A stretch of 5,286 bases of DNA from contig JAJYPQ010000320.1 in NCBI GenBank assembly GCA_021795255.1, positions 1 to 5,286 of the forward strand, in the 5' to 3' direction. Positions 1 to 5,090 of this stretch are shown piece by piece (within the stretch, counting starts at the first letter, position 1; every line of letters begins with the position of its first letter). The translations under genes and the position numbers were made by a program. The notes under the pieces are model-generated. The model was not told where the DNA came from, did no database searches, and saw nothing but the letters and a program-made list of their open reading frames with translations. The DNA is from Pseudomonadota bacterium (GTDB taxonomy: Bacteria > Pseudomonadota > Gammaproteobacteria > Acidiferrobacterales > Acidiferrobacteraceae).

Positions 1-40
1 CCACAGCCTGATCCTTCAATCGTTGTGCGTATCGTGCCAT
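1..40 (-). CDS. Possible 5' end of a transposase gene (partial, runs off the left edge)
   Basis: Only 13 complete codons are visible, reading MARYAQRLKDQAV. This short charged opening resembles the start of OrfA-type insertion-sequence transposases (IS3-like proteins often begin M-x-R-Y-S-x-x-x-K). The ATG at 40-38 is preceded on the minus strand by a purine-rich stretch containing GAGGTGAGAG, a plausible ribosome-binding site. Its position right behind the abrupt end of the acyltransferase reading frame fits an insertion sequence that landed in or beside that gene. The call rests on a very short match from memory. It could equally be the start of an unrelated cytoplasmic protein. Confidence 0.35.
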   Translation of the reverse strand, partial: MARYAQRLKDQAV

Positions 41-100
41 CGTTCTCTCACCTCGCCCCCAGATTAACCATTAATGGAGGCGGCAACTACTGTGACACAG
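1..100 (-). mobile_element. Possible terminal segment of an insertion sequence
   Basis: This stretch lies between the end of the hexapeptide acyltransferase frame and the putative transposase start. It contains two small palindromes: CTGTGACACAG (90-100), an 11-mer symmetric about its central A, and CCATTAATGG (68-77). A terminal inverted repeat near 87-105 would explain why the acyltransferase frame changes into the short non-hexapeptide tail SPPVSQ and stops there. The other end of the element is outside the window, so neither a matching inverted repeat nor a target-site duplication can be seen. The boundaries are approximate and the call is tentative. Confidence 0.25.
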
Positions 101-806
101 GGGGAGACGCTTCCAGCACGGCGCGGTCCCCGATCCGTATCCCCACGCCGACTGCAATTCCCCCTTCTTGCGTCATCGCGTTTGCACGACCGATTGCGAT
201 AATTCCGCTTCCAAGTTGCATATGTCCTCCGTCACAAATGTCAACATCCATAATGCCTTCCGGCTCCAGACCGCCTCGTTCCCGCGTGGGCGCGCGCCCG
301 TTTTGATTGGCGCTTCTCCGTGATCGAACGGCACCGAGGATCTCATGGAAATTCGGCATGCCATCTTCCAAGACAGTACGCTTCCTAAGAACTCGGCCTG
401 GCCGGCCGACCACGATAACGTCAGCCGGCACATCTTCGCGAATATGCGCTCCAGCCCCAATAACGGCTCCAAGGCCGATTCTTACACCGGGCTCAATCAC
501 TGCCCGCGCGCCGATCCACACAGCGCGGCTTACGTGGACCCTAGCACCGCCCCCGTGCCCAATACAGGCGAGAGACCCTATAAGACAATTGTGGCTAATT
601 GAGGCGTTCGAAATATGCGATCGGAATCCTACGAAAACGTCATCGCCTAAAACGGAATCTGTTATCGATGATCCTAGCCGTATCCAGCTTCCGGACCCTA
701 TATCTACATTCAGCCCTATTGATGCGCCGGTCTCGACATATGGTTTTTGGCGCTCGCGCTCTGCCCTTTTTTCTGTTTCTTGTCGCTGATGGTCGTATCT
801 CGACAT
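87..806 (-). CDS. Left-handed beta-helix (hexapeptide-repeat) acyltransferase, probably 3'-truncated
   Basis: A 239-residue protein in the hexapeptide acyltransferase superfamily, whose members use acetyl-CoA or another acyl-CoA to modify sugars or antibiotics in the cytoplasm. Residues 1-22 are highly charged and probably helical. Residues 23-125 show imperfect [LIV]-G-x4 turns (ASIGLN, VLGDDV, VWIGAR, VIEPGVRIGLGAVIGAGA). The closing motif DVPADVIVVGRPGRVLRKR (125-143) is the classic C-terminal cap of the maltose/xenobiotic acetyltransferase group. Unusually, a polar linker follows and then a second short hexapeptide-like block (184-233: GGIAVGVGIRIGDRAVLEA) that stops abruptly. The ATG at 806 is chosen because GGGGA lies 4 nt upstream; an adjacent ATG at 809 is possible. 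The frame extends back to a TTG at 950, but that segment is Trp/Cys-rich and does not look like protein. The gene lies about 147 bp after rmlA, so it may acylate the dTDP-sugar or the glycan built from it. The exact substrate is unknown. Confidence 0.7.
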   Translation of the reverse strand: MSRYDHQRQETEKRAERERQKPYVETGASIGLNVDIGSGSWIRLGSSITDSVLGDDVFVGFRSHISNASISHNCLIGSLACIGHGGGARVHVSRAVWIGARAVIEPGVRIGLGAVIGAGAHIREDVPADVIVVGRPGRVLRKRTVLEDGMPNFHEILGAVRSRRSANQNGRAPTRERGGLEPEGIMDVDICDGGHMQLGSGIIAIGRANAMTQEGGIAVGVGIRIGDRAVLEASPPVSQ

Positions 807-929
807 CATATCCCCGCATGTCACTTTGAAACGTGCGCCCTGCTGGGCATCCCCCAATTGAAGCGGCCAATGTATGGGGCAGGCCCGTTGCGTGATGGAA
901 CATAAAGCCTGGCGCCGCACCGGTCCACG

Positions 930-959
930 CCACAAACATCCAATCCACAAACATCAAAT
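930..959. repeat. Two-copy 15-bp tandem repeat across the rmlA stop codon
   Basis: The units CCACAAACATCCAAT (930-944) and CCACAAACATCAAAT (945-959) are adjacent and agree at 14 of 15 positions. The right-hand unit contains the rmlA TGA stop codon (956-954 on the minus strand); the other unit has TGG at the same place. It looks like a small local duplication at the 3' end of rmlA. Confidence 0.85.
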
Positions 960-1928
960 TCCGTGATTGCTCTCAAACGCTGCAGTTTCAAGCCACTTCC
1001 ACACACCATAGGAGATCTTTTCTTGTAGCTGATCTTCAGGCGCGTTCTCATGGGTCCCCAAAGGCTCCCGAAGGAGACCCAAGAGGTACTTCCCGTAACC
1101 GTTCTTCGCCAAGGGGGTGGCGAGCGCCTCGAGCTGCGCGGAATTCACATAGCCCATGCGATAGGCGGTCTCCTCGGGACAGGCTACCTTGAGCCCCTGG
1201 CGACGCTCGATGGTGGCGATGAATTGTCCCGCTTCGAGCAAAGATTCATGCGTGCCCGTATCGAGCCACGCCATGCCGCGGCCCATTGCCATGACCTCCA
1301 GTTGATTCTGTTTAAGGTATTGCTTATTGACGTCCGTGATCTCCAATTCGCCTCTGGGTGACGGCATGAGTTCGCGGGCGATATCTGTGACGCGATTGTC
1401 GTAGAAGTAGAGCCCTGTTATGGCATAGCGCGACTTCGGATGGCGGGGCTTCTCCTCCAGAGACACGACCTTTCGGTCTGGACCAAACTCCACCACGCCG
1501 TACCTCTCAGGGTCGTGAACCGGGTAGGCCAGGATGGTCGCGCCCTCGGTGTGCTTCGCAGTCGCCTGGAGACTGTGGGCCAAATCATGCCCATAAAAGA
1601 TATTATCCCCAAGGATCAGTGCGCAGGGATCACGCCCTATGAAGTTCGCCCCGATAATGAAGGCCTCGGCGATCCCCTTGGGCTCCGCTTGCGTCGCATA
1701 CTGAATACTAAGCCCCCACTGCGACCCGTCTCCCAATAATTGCGTAAAGCGCGGCGTGTCCTGCGGGGTTGAGATCACCAGGATCTCGCGGATTCCCGCC
1801 AGCATGAGCGTCGACAAGGGATAATAGATCATCGGCTTGTCGTAGACCGGCAGGAGTTGCTTCGAAATCGCCTGGGTCACGGGATAGAGCCGCGTGCCGG
1901 ACCCTCCGGCGAGAATAATACCCTTCAT
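954..1928 (-). CDS. rmlA: Glucose-1-phosphate thymidylyltransferase RmlA (with C-terminal extension)
   Basis: This cytoplasmic enzyme joins glucose-1-phosphate and dTTP to give dTDP-glucose and pyrophosphate, the first step of dTDP-L-rhamnose and other dTDP-deoxysugar pathways. The 324-residue protein opens with the nucleotide-binding signature [16 protein letters not shown] and the lysine-containing [18 protein letters not shown]. It keeps LGDNIFYG (metal-binding Asp108), EEKP (158-161) and [10 protein letters not shown] (Asp223). The family usually ends near YGKYLLGLL at about residue 290. Here about 34 more residues follow ([11 protein letters not shown] through FESNHGI), with no recognised domain. 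The start at 1928 is chosen because ATGKG is the conserved family start and overlaps the rmlB stop as ATGA, which implies translational coupling. An in-frame extension to 1979 exists but lies inside rmlB and has no homology support. Confidence 0.96.
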   Translation of the reverse strand: MKGIILAGGSGTRLYPVTQAISKQLLPVYDKPMIYYPLSTLMLAGIREILVISTPQDTPRFTQLLGDGSQWGLSIQYATQAEPKGIAEAFIIGANFIGRDPCALILGDNIFYGHDLAHSLQATAKHTEGATILAYPVHDPERYGVVEFGPDRKVVSLEEKPRHPKSRYAITGLYFYDNRVTDIARELMPSPRGELEITDVNKQYLKQNQLEVMAMGRGMAWLDTGTHESLLEAGQFIATIERRQGLKVACPEETAYRMGYVNSAQLEALATPLAKNGYGKYLLGLLREPLGTHENAPEDQLQEKISYGVWKWLETAAFESNHGI

Positions 1929-3016
1929 GGACGTACCCCGCCGGCTTGTCGGCCTGACTCGTACTGCCGGTCGATCCATTGGCGATAAGCGCCGGTCTGC
2001 ACGGCCTTAAGCCACGGGCCCTGATCGAGATACCACTGTACGGTGGCGCGTAGCCCTTGCTCGAAACTCATGCGCGGGCGCCAACCGAGCTCCTTGCGGA
2101 TCTTGTGGGCGTCGATCGCGTAGCGCCGGTCATGTCCGGGCCTGTCCTTCACGAAAGTGATGAGCGAGACGTGCTTGCTGGAGTCGGGGCGCGGCCGCAG
2201 CTCATCCAGCGTGGCGCAGAGGGCGTGGACCACCTCGAGGTTGGTCTTCTCGCTATCACCCCCGATGTTATAGGTCTCACCAAGGCGCCCCTGGGCCAGC
2301 ACCGTCCGTAGGGCCTCGCAGTGATCCCCCACGTAGAGCCAGTCGCGGACATTGGCGCCATCGCCATACACTGGCAAAGGCTTCCCCTCCAGGGCGTTCA
2401 GGCACATCAAGGGGATGAGCTTTTCGGGAAACTGATAGGGCCCGTAATTGTTCGAGCAGTTGGTGGTGAGGACCGGCAGGCCATAGGTGTGGTAATAGGC
2501 GCGCGCCAGGTGATCGGAAGCGGCCTTGGAGGCCGCGTAAGGGCTATTGGGGGCATAGGGCGTGGTTTCTGTGAAAGGCGCATCCTGAGGACCCAAGGAC
2601 CCGTAGACCTCGTCGGTGGAGACATGCAGAAAGCGGAACCGCTCCTTCCCCGACCCCGAAAGCTCCGACCAATACGCCCGCGCCGCCTCGAGCAACCGGA
2701 AGGTCCCCGTGACGTTCGTGGCGACAAAGTCCTCGGGGCCCAGGATCGACCGGTCCACGTGACTCTCGGCGGCGAAGTGCACGATCGCCTCCGGGCGATG
2801 ACGCCGCAGGAGTTCGCCGACAAGCGCGCTGTCTCCGATATCCCCCTGCACGAACACATGCCGGGCATCGCCCGATACGCTCTCCAGGTTCTGGATATTG
2901 CCGGCGTAGGTCAGCTTATCGAGATTGACTACGGCGCGATCCGCCTCGGAGAGCCACTCCAGTACGAAATTCGATCCAATAAATCCGACCCCGCCGGTCA
3001 CAAGGATGGTCTTCAT
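1925..3016 (-). CDS. rmlB: dTDP-glucose 4,6-dehydratase RmlB
   Basis: A short-chain dehydrogenase/reductase-superfamily enzyme that converts dTDP-glucose to dTDP-4-keto-6-deoxyglucose using tightly bound NAD, in the cytoplasm. The 363-residue length is normal. The N-terminal Rossmann motif is [10 protein letters not shown] (7-16), with Val where most family members have Ala. Further hallmarks are the catalytic Thr134-Asp135-Glu136 in [12 protein letters not shown], the YxxxK pair Tyr160/Lys164 ([13 protein letters not shown]), and the family segments [33 protein letters not shown] and [12 protein letters not shown]. The ATG at 3016 gives the conserved start MKTILVTGG; an ATG at 3025 adds only MLS. 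Neither has a strong Shine-Dalgarno sequence. It is the first gene of the rmlBA unit. Its product can feed RmlC/RmlD for rhamnose, or other enzymes for different deoxysugars. Confidence 0.97.
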   Translation of the reverse strand: MKTILVTGGVGFIGSNFVLEWLSEADRAVVNLDKLTYAGNIQNLESVSGDARHVFVQGDIGDSALVGELLRRHRPEAIVHFAAESHVDRSILGPEDFVATNVTGTFRLLEAARAYWSELSGSGKERFRFLHVSTDEVYGSLGPQDAPFTETTPYAPNSPYAASKAASDHLARAYYHTYGLPVLTTNCSNNYGPYQFPEKLIPLMCLNALEGKPLPVYGDGANVRDWLYVGDHCEALRTVLAQGRLGETYNIGGDSEKTNLEVVHALCATLDELRPRPDSSKHVSLITFVKDRPGHDRRYAIDAHKIRKELGWRPRMSFEQGLRATVQWYLDQGPWLKAVQTGAYRQWIDRQYESGRQAGGVRP

Positions 3017-3160
3017 AGACAGCATTTAATTCTGACTTGGGGCTTGCGGCACATGTATCGGCACCTACTTACGAGACCCTCTACAACGGCGAGTGGACCC
3101 ACCTGTGACAGGATTGGCAACAAACCGGGTAGGCAGGGGTCTTTCATCTCAGGTATTTTG
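3017..3160. other. Intergenic region upstream of rmlB, with an 11-bp palindrome
   Basis: This is 144 bp between the end of luxI and the start of rmlB. It contains the palindrome CCTGTGACAGG (3102-3112), symmetric about its central G. On the minus strand this reads CCTGTCACAGG, and its CCTGTCA equals the left half of the lux-box-like elements before luxI and rsaM. The right half does not match, and no good -10 hexamer is seen at the equivalent spacing. No rho-independent terminator for luxI and no convincing sigma70 promoter for rmlB could be identified by eye. Confidence 0.4.
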
Positions 3161-3736
3161 TTAATTCGTGGCCTGGATCCATACGGCAATTACAGGGCTT
3201 CCATCTACTAGCACCGGCGGCCCCGCCCTACGCGCCCCAATGCCAACTCGTCTTAGGAGCCTCTCTACACCGAGTGGTGACACGGTAATGAGGTGCTTTG
3301 CGCCATGGGCTGCCGCACAGCGGATAGACTCCCGCAAGAGCGGTTCGGCAATAGGCGACCGCATCGGGTTCAGGAGAGAGCGGCTTCCGGCTTTCTCTTT
3401 CGCATCATCGAGGCGTCCGGCCGCGAAGCGGGATAGCTCCCACACATCAGCGGAACAGGGCACCGGCAAGCCATTCAGAAGCTGCGGGAAGATCTCCCCT
3501 AGAAGATAGGGTCGGTGGGTCGAAAGAAGGCGCGCGCAGCCGATGATTTCATGTTGATCATTTTGAGCTACCACGTACACGGTATCCGGCCGATCAAACT
3601 GGTCGGCCTCCATGCCTTGCGATGTCTGCAATTCCCAACCAAGACGTTCCACAAACACCTGCTGCCGATATCGGGCGGCCTGTTCGTAAAGGCCCACGGG
3701 GAGCGTCTTTGGCGCTCCTGACAATAGCTGCATCAT
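3161..3736 (-). CDS. LuxI-family acyl-homoserine lactone synthase
   Basis: This cytoplasmic enzyme makes an N-acyl-homoserine lactone signal from S-adenosylmethionine and an acyl-acyl carrier protein. All the near-invariant LuxI-family residues are present in the 191-residue protein: Arg24, Phe28 and Trp34 (YRQQVFVERLGW), Asp45 and Asp48 (EADQFD), Arg69 (CARLL), Phe83 (GEIF), and Glu100 and Arg103 (WELSRFA). The C-terminal part HLITVSPLGVERLLRRVG and AGPPVLVDG resembles the Burkholderia/Ralstonia-type synthases. Thr151 sits where LasI/EsaI-like enzymes carry the Thr linked to 3-oxo-acyl chains, so a 3-oxo-AHL is possible but unproven. ATG codons at 3736 and 3733 are both served by GGAGGG, 4 and 7 nt away. 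That ribosome-binding site lies in one arm of a perfect inverted repeat. A lux-box-like element lies upstream, so positive feedback by the neighbouring LuxR protein is likely. Confidence 0.96.
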   Translation of the reverse strand: MMQLLSGAPKTLPVGLYEQAARYRQQVFVERLGWELQTSQGMEADQFDRPDTVYVVAQNDQHEIIGCARLLSTHRPYLLGEIFPQLLNGLPVPCSADVWELSRFAAGRLDDAKEKAGSRSLLNPMRSPIAEPLLRESIRCAAAHGAKHLITVSPLGVERLLRRVGIGARRAGPPVLVDGSPVIAVWIQATN

Positions 3737-3740
3737 GGTT

Positions 3741-3767
3741 CCCTCCAAGGTAACTATCCTTGGAGGG
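3741..3767 (-). promoter_or_regulatory. Perfect inverted repeat enclosing the luxI ribosome-binding site
   Basis: The arms CCCTCCAAGG and CCTTGGAGGG are exactly complementary over 10 bp, with a 7-nt spacer. In luxI-sense RNA the downstream arm contains the Shine-Dalgarno sequence GGAGGG, paired to CCCTCC in the upstream arm. An mRNA that includes both arms would therefore hide the ribosome-binding site. No U-tract follows, so it is not a rho-independent terminator. It could also be, or additionally be, a DNA operator overlapping the transcription start. Confidence 0.75.
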
Positions 3768-3768
3768 C

Positions 3769-3815
3769 AATCTAGCGAAGCGGTAAACACAACGGTACTG
3801 ACAGGTTTGACAGGG
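3769..3815 (-). promoter_or_regulatory. Predicted LuxR-dependent luxI promoter (lux-box-like element plus -10)
   Basis: On the minus strand, CCCTGTCAAACCTGTCAGTA (3815-3796) contains CTG-N10-CAG, the core of lux boxes, with partial dyad symmetry (5 of 8 core pairs). The hexamer TAGATT (3774-3769) is a fair -10, and there is no good -35, as expected for an activator-dependent promoter. With this -10, transcription would start near 3763-3761, putting the box centre at about -42.5 to -44.5, the usual position for LuxR-type activation. Confidence 0.6.
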
Positions 3816-3830
3816 CGCTAGCGATAGCGC
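3815..3830. repeat. Short inverted repeat at the rsaM-like stop codon
   Basis: GCGCTA (3815-3820) and TAGCGC (3825-3830) are perfect 6-bp arms around a 4-nt loop. They span the stop codon of the rsaM-like gene and directly abut the lux-box-like element upstream of luxI. There is no T-run after it on the minus strand, so a classical intrinsic terminator is not supported. It might weakly limit read-through from rsaM into luxI or stabilise the 3' end. Confidence 0.4.
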
Positions 3831-4243
3831 GTGGCGAGGTAGGCGGCTACAGCATCCTGCCAGTCCGTTTGGTCGATCGCGTCACTGAGCACGCGGGCGG
3901 TTTCATCAGACCCGATGTCGGGCCCGTCCTGATCGACCAGAGTGATATTTGTAAAGGGAGCCTCACGACGTCGGTAACCGGATCTGCCGGATACGAACTG
4001 CCATTCCCAGTCCCAGCCCAAGGTGATCAGGGGACGCATCTCACTGACCCACTCGGTATAGCCCTCCAGGCGCGCGATGGTGGCCCCCGTGCCCATACCG
4101 ACCTTGTTCGTCACGGACTCTTCATAAAGACCGGATAAGATGTGTTTAAAGCGAATCCCGAACAGCGTGCTCCTATCTAGGCGCACGGTACCATCGGGAA
4201 AGAGAACAACACGATTTCTCGTAACTGCGGCTTTATGACTCAT
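3818..4243 (-). CDS. RsaM/DUF4902-like quorum-sensing modulator
   Basis: A 141-residue, probably soluble protein with no signal peptide or membrane segment. It matches my recollection of the RsaM/TofM (DUF4902) family: length near 140-150, a location between luxI and luxR genes, and Trp-rich core motifs, here GYTEWVS (61-67), ITLGWDWEW (73-81), TNITLVD (98-104) and a C-terminal DQTDWQDAVAAYLATRY. RsaM proteins in Pseudomonas and Burkholderia lower or balance AHL production by a mechanism that is not fully understood; their fold lacks an obvious DNA-binding motif. The ATG at 4243 is supported by AAGGA 7 nt upstream. A lux-box-like element and GATAAT -10 upstream suggest AHL-dependent expression, giving negative feedback. 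The family call rests on context and recalled motifs, not on a database match. Confidence 0.7.
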   Translation of the reverse strand: MSHKAAVTRNRVVLFPDGTVRLDRSTLFGIRFKHILSGLYEESVTNKVGMGTGATIARLEGYTEWVSEMRPLITLGWDWEWQFVSGRSGYRRREAPFTNITLVDQDGPDIGSDETARVLSDAIDQTDWQDAVAAYLATRYR

Positions 4244-4278
4244 CGGGGGATCCTTAAAGAAATGGGGTCGGGACGACC

Positions 4279-4325
4279 ATTATCGGTGTCTTTTTTATAA
4301 CCCGGTAGTGCAAAAGTTGACAGGC
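4279..4325 (-). promoter_or_regulatory. Predicted LuxR-dependent promoter of the rsaM-like gene
   Basis: On the minus strand, GCCTGTCAACTTTTGCACTA (4325-4306) matches the luxI element at 13 of 20 positions, including CCTGTCAA and the end CAnTA; the match continues into CCG. The hexamer GATAAT (4284-4279) is a good -10. Its first base lies 31.5 bp from the box centre, exactly as in the luxI promoter. The predicted start is near 4273-4272. The CTG-N10-CAC core is less symmetric than a textbook lux box. Confidence 0.5.
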
Positions 4326-4346
4326 AGATCGGAGCGCGGTTATAAA
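4317..4346 (+). promoter_or_regulatory. Sigma70-type promoter of luxR
   Basis: A perfect -35 TTGACA (4317-4322) is followed after 18 bp by TATAAA (4341-4346); with 17 bp spacing the hexamer reads TTATAA. Transcription should start near 4353, 27 nt before the chosen luxR ATG. The -35 lies inside the lux-box-like element that serves the divergent rsaM promoter, so LuxR bound there could block luxR transcription. Confidence 0.7.
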
Positions 4347-4357
4347 ATCCCTTGTTA

Positions 4358-4374
4358 TCACTATGGGATAGTGA
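4358..4374 (+). promoter_or_regulatory. Perfect inverted repeat in the luxR leader
   Basis: TCACTAT and ATAGTGA form exact 7-bp arms around GGG, starting about 5 bp after the predicted luxR transcription start. The GGGA that could act as a weak ribosome-binding site overlaps the loop. It may be an operator just downstream of +1 or an RNA hairpin that influences translation; the sequence does not decide between these. Confidence 0.55.
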
Positions 4375-4379
4375 ACCCT

Positions 4380-5090
4380 ATGGGGAACTGGCAGGATGCC
4401 AGCATGGAGCGTCTACAGAGCGCGTGCAATGCGCAGGATAGTTTGGCGCACGTCACAGACTGTGCAAGGGCCCTAGGTTTTGAGTATTGCGCCTACGGCC
4501 TGCAAGCGCGTTGGCCGCTCACGCGCCCTCACACCGAGATGTTCGGCAATTATCCAAAGGCGTGGCAGGCCCGGTACGCCGAGCAGCAATACCTTACGAG
4601 TGACCCTACCGTCCGCCATGCGGGAACCTCACTCGCTCCCGCCGTCTGGTCCGACACGATGTTTGCCACCACACCGGTTCTCTGGGACGAAGCACGAAGT
4701 GCCGGTTTGCGAATCGGATGGGTCCAAGGAATCTGCGGTGTCGGCAACCATGGCATGCTGACGTTGGCGCGCACCCATGAGCCCTTATCTCCCGCGGAAC
4801 TGCGAGACAAGGCCCCACACTTCACCTGGCTTGCGCAACTCGCGCACAGGACCATGGTGCGGCTGCTACTATCCGACAGCGCGCCCAAGGATACGCCGGT
4901 GCTAACCGATCGCGAAATCGAAGTCCTTCGTTGGACCGGAGATGGCAAGACCGCAGGCGAGACCGCTCGCATTCTTCAGATCGCCGAACGCACGGTGCAC
5001 TTCCATATCCAAAACGTCATGACGAAACTGGGAGCCGTGAACAAGACGGCGGCCGTGGTGCAAGCCGCGATGTTAGGGCTGTTGCGGTAA
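4380..5090 (+). CDS. LuxR-family AHL-responsive transcriptional regulator
   Basis: A 236-residue cytoplasmic regulator: an autoinducer-binding domain (about 1-165) followed by a LuxR-type helix-turn-helix (about 173-236). The ligand pocket residues conserved in true AHL receptors are all there: Trp62 and Tyr66 (AWQARY), Asp75-Pro76 (SDPTV), Trp90 (VWSD) and Gly125 (NHGMLTLAR). The DNA-binding part keeps Glu179 and Leu183 (LTDREIEVL) and Gly189 (DGKT). It should therefore bind an AHL, most simply the product of the neighbouring synthase, and act at lux-box sites. The ATG at 4380 is chosen because the resulting N-terminus MGNWQDAS matches Burkholderia BpsR-like proteins in length and in the conserved Trp, and because it lies downstream of the predicted promoter. 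An ATG at 4404 has a better Shine-Dalgarno sequence (AGGA, 7 nt) but would lose that Trp. Confidence 0.96.
   Translation: MGNWQDASMERLQSACNAQDSLAHVTDCARALGFEYCAYGLQARWPLTRPHTEMFGNYPKAWQARYAEQQYLTSDPTVRHAGTSLAPAVWSDTMFATTPVLWDEARSAGLRIGWVQGICGVGNHGMLTLARTHEPLSPAELRDKAPHFTWLAQLAHRTMVRLLLSDSAPKDTPVLTDREIEVLRWTGDGKTAGETARILQIAERTVHFHIQNVMTKLGAVNKTAAVVQAAMLGLLR
4388..4402 (+). repeat. Inverted repeat within the first codons of luxR
   Basis: CTGGCA and TGCCAG are perfect 6-bp arms around GGA. The element falls in codons 3-8 of luxR and would form a tight hairpin in the mRNA just after the start codon. Its CTG...CAG ends resemble a lux box, but the spacing is 9 rather than 10 bp. Confidence 0.5.

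Noticed and set aside
307..789. Plus-strand open frame of 160 codons opposite the acyltransferase
   Set aside because: Its Pro/Thr/Arg-rich translation mirrors the hexapeptide-encoding strand; no domain or ribosome-binding site supports it.
807..950. TTG at 950 as the acyltransferase start
   Set aside because: The added 48 residues are Trp/Cys-rich and unlike any hexapeptide acyltransferase N-terminus; no ribosome-binding site is seen.
2321..3211. Plus-strand open frame of 296 codons opposite rmlB
   Set aside because: It is antisense to a clearly conserved rmlB and gives a low-complexity Arg/Gly/Ile-rich translation, a typical shadow in GC-rich DNA.
3741..3767. Inverted repeat as a rho-independent terminator
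   Set aside because: It precedes the luxI start codon by a few bases and has no T-run on either side; it overlaps the ribosome-binding site instead.
3737..3790. GTG at 3790 as an earlier luxI start
   Set aside because: The extension would run through the -10 hexamer, the predicted start point and the ribosome-binding-site hairpin; GGAGGG clearly serves the ATG codons at 3736/3733.
4294..4299. TATAAA (minus strand) as the rsaM -10
   Set aside because: No -35 or activator site lies at a sensible distance; GATAAT at 4284-4279 fits the lux-box spacing seen at luxI.
4308..4379. Upstream GTG start that would lengthen LuxR to 260 residues
   Set aside because: The GTG lies upstream of the predicted -35/-10 promoter, and the added residues do not match LuxR N-termini; the ATG at 4380 fits both length and the conserved Trp.
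4388..4402. CTG...CAG palindrome in luxR as a lux box
   Set aside because: The spacing is 9 bp rather than 10, and it lies inside the coding region without a promoter at matching distance.
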